5,052 nucleotides of DNA from an uncultured Lachnospiraceae bacterium (lineage in GTDB: Bacteria; Bacillota; Clostridia; Lachnospirales; Lachnospiraceae), in assembly GCA_937877165.1 (NCBI GenBank), contig CALEFO010000215.1, positions 1-5,052 on the forward strand, read 5' to 3'. This document shows, one piece after another, positions 1-5,052 of this stretch. The position numbers were made by a program, and so were the translations under genes. The stretch's first letter is position 1. Every line of letters begins with the position of its first letter. The notes below the pieces were generated by a model. That model did not search any database. It was not told the DNA's origin and worked only from the letters and a program-made list of their open reading frames with translations.

Positions 1-40
1 AAAGTTTAAAAACTCAACTTACTTTTTCAAGGAGGTTCGA

Positions 41-185
41 ATGGACAAGGGAGTGCATGAAGTCAGACTTGCTGTTATGGAGTGACCGTTGTCAAGAGAC
101 AATCACAGGCGATCCCCGTCTCTTGGCGAGCCACATTTGTATTCCACTGCACAAAGATTCTGCTTTCTGGTAGAACGGAAAATGA
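41..185 (+). pseudogene. Decayed relic of an IS66-type small accessory protein (TnpA-like)
   Basis: A strong ribosome site (AAGGAGG, 29-35) precedes an ATG at 41 that opens only 14 codons, MDKGVHEVRLAVME, before a TGA at 83-85. That start resembles the N-terminus of the small helix-turn-helix protein encoded first in many Clostridia IS66-family elements, which typically begins MDKxxHEVRLxxW. After a frame change near 78, the sequence reads WSDRCQE, then LLASH and KDSAFW followed by a stop. This echoes the W...CQE...WLAxxGI...YYYW pattern of the same family. Frame changes and stops mean it cannot make a working protein. No transposase gene or clear terminal repeat lies in the window, so this is only a fragment. 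The family match is from memory and the degraded part is weak; a short leader peptide of 14 residues is the alternative. Confidence 0.45.
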
Positions 186-248
186 GTGGATGCTATAGTT
201 ATAGAAAAAAGCAGATCAATGCTCTAATTTATATACAGATGTTAAGGG

Positions 249-274
249 CGTGGAGATGTTCTCCATGTTTTTTT
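249..274 (+). terminator. Rho-independent terminator
   Basis: An 8-pair stem (249-256 with 260-267, including one G-U pair) closes on a three-base loop TGT and is followed directly by seven T residues (268-274). The core is TGGAGA / TCTCCA. This is the standard intrinsic terminator form for + strand transcripts. It lies after the IS66-like relic and 77 bases before the GTG at 352. It probably insulates the downstream gene from read-through from the left, although a leader attenuator for the downstream gene cannot be excluded. Confidence 0.7.
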
Positions 275-333
275 GTGCAAGGGGTAAACCATAAGAGTTC
301 CGATTTCTGAGGAACATATCAACATTTATCAGC

Positions 334-340
334 AGGAAGG
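334..340 (+). promoter_or_regulatory. Ribosome binding site for the GTG start at 352
   Basis: AGGAAGG lies 11 bases before the GTG at 352. A second purine-rich stretch, GAAGGTGG (361-368), lies about 10 bases before an in-frame ATG at 379. Both starts are therefore possible, and the protein differs by nine residues between them. Family similarity begins only near residue 22 (IHNIDEL), so homology does not settle the choice. Confidence 0.5.
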
Positions 341-351
341 AAAGTCTGACT

Positions 352-1803
352 GTGTCTGTAGAAGGTGGCGAATGGATCATGCGGGGTGTTCCCGCAGATG
401 ATCCGTCATGTATTCATAACATTGACGAACTGGAACAGAGAGTGGAAGAAATCGGCTTTCTTCCGCTCTTTGCAGGTGATGTGTCCGGCTTTTCCGTGGA
501 GGAGCACACCGTGCCGGAGGGCTGGTGGACGGGAGATCCGGAGAGAGATCCGTGGGAGTGGCGCGCTCTTGCAGCGAGACGGGGAAGAGTTGCCTATGGA
601 AAATTCTTCGGCGGCCGGGCGGGCTTTATTTCCAGAGAGTGGCTGCCGGTCTTTGTCAATTACCGGAGGGATGGCTATGACTTCGATGCGCGCTGGGATG
701 ATGAACTCGCGAGCTTCCGGCAGAAGAAGATCATGGACCTGTTCATGGAAGAGAATGCAGACAATGAGCTCTTCTCCAATCAGGTGAAGGAGCAGGCCGG
801 ATTCGGGAAGGGCGGAGAGAAGAATTTTGAGGGAACACTGACCGGCCTGGAGATGGAGACGTATCTGGTCTGCAGGGATTTTCAGCAGAGGAAGAACAAG
901 AGAGGCGAGTCCTACGGCTGGGCAATCGCGGTGCTGGCGGCGCCGGAGCATATTTTTGGAAGGGAGCTGGTGACGGCGGCGTACAGCGAGGAACCGAAGG
1001 ATTCCCTGCGGAAGATCGTGGAGAGGGTGAAGCAGTGTTATCCGGAGGCATCGGAGCGGGAGATTCTGAAGCTCGTCGGATATTCGGAGGATCGGCCTTC
1101 CGGTAAGAAGGAATCACTTCCTTATCCGCAGAATCTCCTGAAGGCAATCGATAAAGAGAAGGATCCGTGGAGTTGGACGAAGGATCAGATCAGCGGCCTG
1201 TATGTGGCACTGGGGCAGCTTCGGCCGAAACAGCAGAAGGTCCTCTGGGAGAAATACCATGAGGGCAGAAAGAACGAGGAAATCGGTGCGGAGCTGAATC
1301 GTTCCGCCGGCACAATCAGCGCTTATCACGGTAAAGCGATGCGTCGTCTGCGCAGCCCACTGATTTCAGCATGGTACACGGCGGGGTATGCCTCAAACCT
1401 CCGTGCCTGTGCTGCTGGGAAGTACTGGACATTTGCTGTATCAGATCCGGGAGAGGAGATCTCTAGTGATGATCTCTGTCTTCGGATCGGATTAAAAGTG
1501 GATGTATTCGAGCGGCTTGCCGGGAAGGAAATCCTCAGGATTCTTGATCTGGAAGTGGCCATTGCGTTGAGTGATACCTGGTACAAGGGCATTTACGGTG
1601 TTGGCGCAAAGACAGCGGAGGATATTGAGAGGAAACTCGGGTATTTTGGATTCCTTGGGGCGGATCATCGTTGTAAATATGGGCCTTGTCAATGTGGCTA
1701 TGCTGAATCCGGCCATTCGGAAGAAGAACGGGCCATTCGAAACGGAAGAGGGCTGCCTGTCTCTGACCGGATCCCGGAAGACAAGGTGCTTCCGGGAAAT
1801 TGA
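352..1803 (+). CDS. AlkZ-related domain protein with sigma-70 region 4-like and alpha-CTD-like modules; 3' end altered
   Basis: This 483-residue protein is probably cytoplasmic and DNA-binding. Residues about 22-245 (IGFLPLF, WWTGDPERDPWEWR, YGKFFGGRAGFISREWLP, YRRDGYDFDARWDDELAS, GFGKGGEKNFEGT) resemble the Firmicutes family annotated 'AlkZ-related', named for a distant link to the AlkZ/YcaQ DNA glycosylases. I cannot identify the AlkZ catalytic motif with confidence. Residues about 283-336 (LGQLRPKQQKV, then GRKNEEIGAELNRSAGTIS) form a sigma-70 region 4-type helix-turn-helix. Residues about 373-435 (LCLRIGLKVDVFERLA, then IYGVGAKTAEDIERKL) match the helix-hairpin-helix fold of the RNA polymerase alpha C-terminal domain. 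The last 48 residues (436-483) are an out-of-frame reading of a peptide deformylase relic, so the native C-terminus is probably lost. Start is GTG 352 or ATG 379. A role in DNA repair or transcription control is inference. Confidence 0.8.
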   Translation: MSVEGGEWIMRGVPADDPSCIHNIDELEQRVEEIGFLPLFAGDVSGFSVEEHTVPEGWWTGDPERDPWEWRALAARRGRVAYGKFFGGRAGFISREWLPVFVNYRRDGYDFDARWDDELASFRQKKIMDLFMEENADNELFSNQVKEQAGFGKGGEKNFEGTLTGLEMETYLVCRDFQQRKNKRGESYGWAIAVLAAPEHIFGRELVTAAYSEEPKDSLRKIVERVKQCYPEASEREILKLVGYSEDRPSGKKESLPYPQNLLKAIDKEKDPWSWTKDQISGLYVALGQLRPKQQKVLWEKYHEGRKNEEIGAELNRSAGTISAYHGKAMRRLRSPLISAWYTAGYASNLRACAAGKYWTFAVSDPGEEISSDDLCLRIGLKVDVFERLAGKEILRILDLEVAIALSDTWYKGIYGVGAKTAEDIERKLGYFGFLGADHRCKYGPCQCGYAESGHSEEERAIRNGRGLPVSDRIPEDKVLPGN

Positions 1804-1912
1804 ACTGGAATACCAGGATCTTGACTTGAAGAAGCATGTTCAGAAGTTTACCGGCTGGACCGCGCAGATCATCCAGCATGAATGCGATCATCTTGAGGGA
1901 ATTATCATATGA
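1661..1912 (+). pseudogene. def: 5'-truncated peptide deformylase relic
   Basis: In the frame ending at the TGA 1910-1912, 83 codons starting RIIVVNMGLVNVAMLNP match the second half of the short (about 136-residue) peptide deformylases of Firmicutes. These enzymes remove the formyl group from new proteins using a metal ion. The motif EGCLS (1748-1762, with the metal-binding Cys) and QHECDHLEG (1874-1900, with the two metal-binding His and the catalytic Glu) are both intact. The first motif, GxGxAA-like, and roughly 50 N-terminal residues are missing, and no in-frame start with a good ribosome site is seen. The relic therefore cannot fold as an active enzyme. It is joined near 1657 to the alpha-CTD-like part of the upstream gene, which overlaps it in another frame up to 1803. 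The surviving motifs suggest the loss is recent. Its last codons carry the ribosome site for the next gene. Confidence 0.85.
1895..1900 (+). promoter_or_regulatory. Ribosome binding site inside the def relic
   Basis: GAGGGA lies 8 bases before the ATG at 1909, inside the codons for the L-E-G end of the deformylase HECDHLEG motif. The def stop and the next start overlap as ATGA (1909-1912). This supports the 1909 start and indicates that the two genes were translationally coupled before def was broken. Confidence 0.65.
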
Positions 1913-2583
1913 ATTCACAGAAAACCAAGAAGAAGGTAATGAGATGCCTTTTGATTCTGATTGCATTCCTTCTTGTAGTGATTGCATTCATCCTGCTTCG
2001 TCATCAACGGACATCTGCAAAGAGGCTGCCTGATCAGTACCATGCACAGATTCCGCAATTTCATGGTTCAGTGGATAAAGACGGGGACGGGATTGATGAT
2101 CAGACGGATATTCTGCAGGGCGCATTGGCGTATGTCAGCACACAGCCACAGTACAAGAGCAGATATTACGGCACGGGATATCCTGATGACGGATATGGGG
2201 TCTGCACGGATGTCGTGGCGTTTGCCATGAAAGGCGCGGGATATGATCTTATGGAACTGGTGGATGAGGATATCCAAGCGCATCCGGGTGATTACAACAT
2301 CGAGAATCCCGATAAGAATATTGATTTCCGCAGGGTGCAGAACCTGAAGGTCTGGTTTAAGAATAATGCAGTTGGCCTGACCACTGACCTCTCTGACATT
2401 GAAGCATGGCAGGGTGGAGATATCGCTATTTTCAAAAATCACATAGGAATTGTTTCAGATCGAAGAAACAGGGACGGTGTGCCTTATGTGATCCATCACA
2501 ATTCTCCGCATCAGGTATCCTATGAAGAGGACATACTGGAAAAACGGGGAGATCTGGTCGCACATTATCGGATCTCAGAATGA
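1909..2583 (+). CDS. Membrane-anchored DUF1287 protein (NlpC/P60-like)
   Basis: This 224-residue protein has a Lys-rich N-terminus, then one hydrophobic segment (about 12-30) that acts as a membrane anchor or uncleaved signal, and an extracellular domain from about residue 40. The domain matches DUF1287 (E. coli YijF family), which has cysteine-peptidase-like features: GVCTDVV with Cys99, NHIGIVSD with His178, and HHNSP with His196/His197. Family function is unproven; a cell-wall peptidase or amidase-like role is inferred from the Cys/His arrangement. Just before the domain, residues 56-63 (DKDGDGID) form a Ca-binding-like DxDxDG loop. Length is close to that of family members. ATG 1909 has a good ribosome site and overlaps the def stop; an in-frame ATG at 1939 would cut into the positively charged region before the membrane segment. 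tag starts 43 bases after its stop. Confidence 0.85.
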   Translation: MNSQKTKKKVMRCLLILIAFLLVVIAFILLRHQRTSAKRLPDQYHAQIPQFHGSVDKDGDGIDDQTDILQGALAYVSTQPQYKSRYYGTGYPDDGYGVCTDVVAFAMKGAGYDLMELVDEDIQAHPGDYNIENPDKNIDFRRVQNLKVWFKNNAVGLTTDLSDIEAWQGGDIAIFKNHIGIVSDRRNRDGVPYVIHHNSPHQVSYEEDILEKRGDLVAHYRISE

Positions 2584-2611
2584 GGAACACCCGGATCGTT
2601 TGTGCTGGGGT

Positions 2612-2617
2612 GAGGGG
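2612..2617 (+). promoter_or_regulatory. Ribosome binding site that sets the tag start
   Basis: GAGGGG lies 9 bases before the ATG at 2627. An in-frame ATG at 2522 would add 35 residues overlapping the end of the DUF1287 gene, with no family similarity in the extra part. The 2627 start gives a protein of the usual length for Tag. Confidence 0.7.
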
Positions 2618-2626
2618 AAAAGAGCT

Positions 2627-3187
2627 ATGGAATGGGCGGATGGAAAAACGCGCTGCCGCTGGGCGAATCCGAACAATGAGCGGTATCTTCGTTATCATGA
2701 TGAGGAATGGGGTGTCCCGGTCCGTGATGACGGGAAGCTTTTTGAAATGCTGATTCTGGAGTGTTTTCAGGCGGGGCTGTCCTGGGAATGTGTGTTGAAT
2801 AAGCGCGATGCGTTCCGGGAAGCCTTCGACGGCTTTGATCTGGAAACGGTCTGTGCATATGATGCGGGTAAAATGGAGAAACTGAGGAACAATCCTGGGA
2901 TTATCCGGAACCGTCTGAAAATACAGGCTGCCGTCATCAACGCGCGGGCATTCCGGAAGATTCAGGAGGAGTGGGGGCGTTTTTCGGATTATCTCTGGCA
3001 CTGGACAGACGGCCGCGTGATTTATGAAAAGGGCCGGACCCGCTCGGAGCTGTCTGATGCGGTATCCGGAGATTTGAAGAAGCGGGGCATGAGGTTCGTA
3101 GGGACTACGGTTATCTATGCTTATCTGCAGGCGGTGGGAGTGATTTATTCTCATGAGGATGGCTGCTTTCTGGAGCATCATGAATAA
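2627..3187 (+). CDS. tag: DNA-3-methyladenine glycosylase I
   Basis: This enzyme cuts 3-methyladenine from alkylated DNA as the first step of base excision repair in the cytoplasm. The 186-residue product is nearly the same length as E. coli Tag (187). The Zn site is visible as Cys10 (TRCRWA), His24 (YHDEEWGVP), His176 and Cys180 (SHEDGCFL), matching Cys4/His17/His175/Cys179 of E. coli. The active-site segment LECFQAGLSW contains Glu45, equivalent to E. coli Glu38, and Trp53, equivalent to Trp46; Tyr23 matches Tyr16. The residue after Glu45 is Cys where E. coli has Gly. The C-terminal half (NNPGIIRNRLKI, DLKKRGMRFVG) is typical. It follows the DUF1287 gene by 43 bases and precedes the YgjV-family gene by 40, which suggests co-transcription. 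All key residues are present, so it should be active. Confidence 0.95.
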   Translation: MEWADGKTRCRWANPNNERYLRYHDEEWGVPVRDDGKLFEMLILECFQAGLSWECVLNKRDAFREAFDGFDLETVCAYDAGKMEKLRNNPGIIRNRLKIQAAVINARAFRKIQEEWGRFSDYLWHWTDGRVIYEKGRTRSELSDAVSGDLKKRGMRFVGTTVIYAYLQAVGVIYSHEDGCFLEHHE

Positions 3188-3227
3188 GGAAGTCACCGAA
3201 ATCATGCGGAAATGATAAGGAATCACA

Positions 3228-3743
3228 ATGTCGATGAGATTATTATGGATACAGGCGGTCGGTTTTCTGGGAACGGTTTTGTTCTTCCTGTCCTACCAGT
3301 GCAGGAGCAGTCAAAAGCTGTTCCGCGTTCAGTTTGTTTCGTATCTGTGCTATACCGTGCATTTGCTGCTGCTGGGCGCAGTCACGGGAGGAATCAGCTA
3401 TGTACTGAATACGGTCCGTTCTCTTTGTCTGAGCAGCACGAGCCGCTTTTTGAAGAGTAAATGGGTGTGCGGGCTTTTGTGTGTATTGCAGGTCGCGGCA
3501 CTTGCCTGTACCTGGAGCGGATGGTGGTCGGTATTGCCCGTGGCGGCCAATATTGCGGCAACCATCGGCGGATATACTTACCGCGCCCGCACCATCCGGA
3601 TGGTCGGATTATGTGTCAATTCGCCGCTGTGGATCGCATATGACATCGTGGTGGGCTCCTGGGCCGGAATACTGGACGAAGCGGTCAGCATGGCATCCAT
3701 GCTTCTGTCGATTGTCCGATATGACTGGAAGAATCTTCAATAA
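3228..3743 (+). CDS. YgjV-family inner membrane protein
   Basis: The 171-residue product is almost entirely hydrophobic, with roughly six or seven membrane segments (about 5-23, 36-54, 56-70, 80-96, 99-115, 124-141 and 145-163). The opening WIQAVGFLGTVLFFLSYQCRSSQKLF, then LLLLGAVTGG and the later NSPLWIAYDIVVGSWAGILDE, match the pattern of the YgjV family (Imp-YgjV), whose function is unknown. The ATG at 3228 follows TAAGGAA (3216-3222) at a short spacing; a second in-frame ATG at 3234 is possible. It starts 40 bases after tag and is probably the last gene of that transcript. No catalytic or substrate-binding motif is evident, so transport or any other specific role would be a guess. Confidence 0.8.
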   Translation: MSMRLLWIQAVGFLGTVLFFLSYQCRSSQKLFRVQFVSYLCYTVHLLLLGAVTGGISYVLNTVRSLCLSSTSRFLKSKWVCGLLCVLQVAALACTWSGWWSVLPVAANIAATIGGYTYRARTIRMVGLCVNSPLWIAYDIVVGSWAGILDEAVSMASMLLSIVRYDWKNLQ

Positions 3744-3803
3744 AAAAGGTCTGATAGAAAGGTCGGGGAAAATCTTCCATAGCGGCGAGAAGAACGAGAA
3801 GAA

Positions 3804-3809
3804 TATGAT
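3804..3809 (+). promoter_or_regulatory. Possible -10 element upstream of the lipoprotein gene
   Basis: TATGAT (3804-3809) differs from the TATAAT consensus at one position and lies 72 bases before the ATG at 3882. No convincing -35 sequence is found at 16-18 bases upstream, so this is only a candidate. The 138-base gap after the YgjV-family gene, with no terminator seen in it, leaves read-through from upstream as the alternative. Confidence 0.35.
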
Positions 3810-3815
3810 AAAATA

Positions 3816-3853
3816 GAGATCAGCTTCGCTATTTAAAAGCTGAATGAGATCAG
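3816..3853 (+). repeat. Small hairpin flanked by an 8-base direct repeat
   Basis: TCAGCTT (3820-3826) pairs with AAGCTGA (3837-3843) around a 10-base loop. GAGATCAG occurs at 3816-3823 and again at 3846-3853, 30 bases apart, which is about three helical turns. It lies just after the candidate -10 element, so it could be an operator or a leader structure. No T-run follows the stem, so it is not a standard terminator. Chance occurrence is possible at this length. Confidence 0.35.
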
Positions 3854-3881
3854 TAAAATTTATGAGGGCGTTACGAACAGC

Positions 3882-5015
3882 ATGAAAAAGAGAATACTTG
3901 CAGGAATATTGGCATTGATGACCGCGGGAGCACTGGCTGCCTGCGGAGACAATGCATCGGAAGGAATTTCGGCGCATGGCTTTGAGACCATTCCGGACGG
4001 CGCGCATCCGGAGGACCTGGGACAGGGACAGCAGGAGGAAGAGCCTGAGGAGGAAGAGGAACCGGAAGCCTATGTTCTTCCGGAGGATATGTATTACAGT
4101 GAGCTGACGGGGGAGCCGATCAGCAAGGACATTCAGGATCAGAGACCGGTTGCGATCATGATCGATAACGATCAGCGCGCCCTGCCGCATTTCGGAATTT
4201 CGGATTGCGATGTGATGTATGAGTTGATGAATTCCACTGCGAACAACCGCATCACACGTCTGATGTGTCTGTTCAAGGACTGGGGATCCATTGAGAAGGC
4301 AGGGAGCATTCGTTCCATCCGTCCGACCAATATTCTCCTGGGACAGGAATGGGATGCCGTTCTGTGCCACGACGGGGGACCATTTTACATCAATGACTAT
4401 CTGGGAAGATATCCGTATCATTTCTCCGGAACCTTCTCCAGAGTCAATAATGGAAAGGCAACTGAGTTTACGGAGTTCTGCCTGTCCGGAGATCTGGACA
4501 AGAATTTCTCCAGCTCCGGCTATTCCAGGAGCTATGACGACAGGAAACAGAGCGGGGACCACTTTCAGTTCGCACCCTATCAGGGAGATGAGGTGACACT
4601 GGAGGACGCGCAGGATGTCAGAGATGCGACAAGCCTCAGCTTCCCGTTCTACAACACCAGCTCACAGCTGAAGTACAACGCGGACACGAAGACGTATGAC
4701 TATTACGAGTTCGGCTCTGTGTGCCAGGACGGCGGGAATAATCAGACGGTGACCTTCAAGAACGTTCTGATCCAGGACTGCACCTTTACGCAGTATGACG
4801 AGCACGGGTATCTGATCTACAACTGCATTGCAGAGCAGCAGCCCGGCTATTACTGCACGAATGGAAAGGCCATTCCGATCACCTGGTCGAAGACCAGCGA
4901 GGGCGGGATCACGAAGTACTATGACAAGAGCGGTAATGAGATCACGCTGAATCCCGGCAAGACCTACATTACGTTGATTCCGAGTGATACCTGGGAATCC
5001 GTGACGCTGAACTGA
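3882..5015 (+). CDS. DUF3048 lipoprotein (YerB-like)
   Basis: This 377-residue protein begins with a lipoprotein signal: Lys-Lys-Arg, a hydrophobic stretch and the lipobox LAAC ending at Cys21. It should therefore be lipid-anchored on the outer face of the membrane. A Glu-rich linker (about 52-62) separates the anchor from a DUF3048 domain as in Bacillus YerB. The N-terminal half of the domain begins RPVAIMIDN (88-96) and continues with GISDCDVMYELM, RITRLMCLF and IEKAGSIRSIRPTN. The region after about residue 240 is probably the DUF3048 C-terminal domain (YNADTKTYDYYEFG, NGKAIPITWSK, NPGKTYITLIP). The molecular role of the family is not established. GAGGG (3864-3868) lies 13 bases before the ATG, a slightly long spacing. 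It probably has its own promoter, as 138 bases separate it from the gene before. Confidence 0.92.
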   Translation: MKKRILAGILALMTAGALAACGDNASEGISAHGFETIPDGAHPEDLGQGQQEEEPEEEEEPEAYVLPEDMYYSELTGEPISKDIQDQRPVAIMIDNDQRALPHFGISDCDVMYELMNSTANNRITRLMCLFKDWGSIEKAGSIRSIRPTNILLGQEWDAVLCHDGGPFYINDYLGRYPYHFSGTFSRVNNGKATEFTEFCLSGDLDKNFSSSGYSRSYDDRKQSGDHFQFAPYQGDEVTLEDAQDVRDATSLSFPFYNTSSQLKYNADTKTYDYYEFGSVCQDGGNNQTVTFKNVLIQDCTFTQYDEHGYLIYNCIAEQQPGYYCTNGKAIPITWSKTSEGGITKYYDKSGNEITLNPGKTYITLIPSDTWESVTLN

Positions 5016-5043
5016 GTGTGAGGCGGACAACCGCAAAGGTGCA

Positions 5044-5052
5044 GAGAGGAAA
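5044..5052 (+). promoter_or_regulatory. Possible ribosome binding site of a gene beyond the window
   Basis: The purine-rich run GAGAGGAAA lies 28 bases after the lipoprotein stop, at the very edge of the window. A four-pair stem GCGG/CCGC (5023-5026 with 5031-5034) precedes it but has no T-run, so transcription may continue. Without the next bases this is a guess. Confidence 0.3.

Noticed and set aside
89..310. A 73-codon open frame on the + strand after the IS66-like relic.
   Set aside because: It continues the relic's frame past a stop, lacks a ribosome site at its first ATG, and its protein has no recognisable pattern; it also runs through the terminator.
1571..1660. The first 30 codons of the frame that contains the def relic.
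   Set aside because: They read the alpha-CTD-like coding region out of frame and do not resemble the N-terminal half of a deformylase.
1640..1665. Programmed frameshift joining the alpha-CTD-like module to deformylase.
   Set aside because: No slippery heptamer or clear downstream stimulatory structure is visible, and the fused product would still lack the first half of deformylase.
2432..3226. A 264-codon antisense open frame opposite tag.
   Set aside because: It mirrors a clearly coding gene with all its active-site residues, has no plausible start signal, and its translation resembles no family.
3609..4562. A 317-codon antisense open frame opposite the YgjV-family and DUF3048 genes.
   Set aside because: It spans two well-supported + strand genes and the gap between them, and its product shows no coherent domain, so it is a shadow.
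5023..5034. GCGG/CCGC stem after the lipoprotein gene as a terminator.
   Set aside because: Only four pairs and no following T-run.

Overview
The window looks like part of the chromosome of a Gram-positive, gut-type Clostridia (Lachnospiraceae-like) bacterium. This is inferred from moderate GC content, strong AGGAGG-type ribosome sites, a YerB-like (DUF3048) lipoprotein with a Gram-positive-style lipobox, and a short-form peptide deformylase relic. All supported genes are on the + strand.

Layout. Positions 1-351 hold no intact gene. They contain a decayed relic resembling the small IS66-type accessory protein (about 41-185) and a rho-independent terminator (249-274). Next comes a three-part gene (352-1803): an N-terminal domain resembling the Firmicutes 'AlkZ-related' family, a sigma-70 region 4-like helix-turn-helix, and an RNA polymerase alpha-CTD-like helix-hairpin-helix module. 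Its 3' end runs out of frame into a peptide deformylase (def) gene that has lost its first 50 or so codons; the def relic occupies about 1661-1912. The def stop overlaps the start of a membrane-anchored DUF1287 protein (1909-2583). This is followed at close spacing by tag, 3-methyladenine DNA glycosylase I (2627-3187), and a YgjV-family membrane protein (3228-3743). After a 138-base gap with a possible -10 element and a small hairpin comes a DUF3048/YerB-like lipoprotein (3882-5015). The last bases look like a ribosome site for a gene beyond the window.

How the parts relate. From 352 to 3743 the genes are co-directional and close together, so they may be one transcript starting after the terminator at 274. 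The most unusual points are the 352-1803 protein, which joins a DNA-repair-like domain to two modules from the transcription machinery, and the junction near 1657 where it meets the broken def gene. The junction suggests a deletion that fused two transcription units and left the def 3' end as the translational lead-in for the DUF1287 gene. Two genes with DNA-glycosylase links (AlkZ-related and Tag) lie in the same stretch, but nothing in the sequence proves they work together. I did not find a defence system, CRISPR array, tRNA or rRNA.
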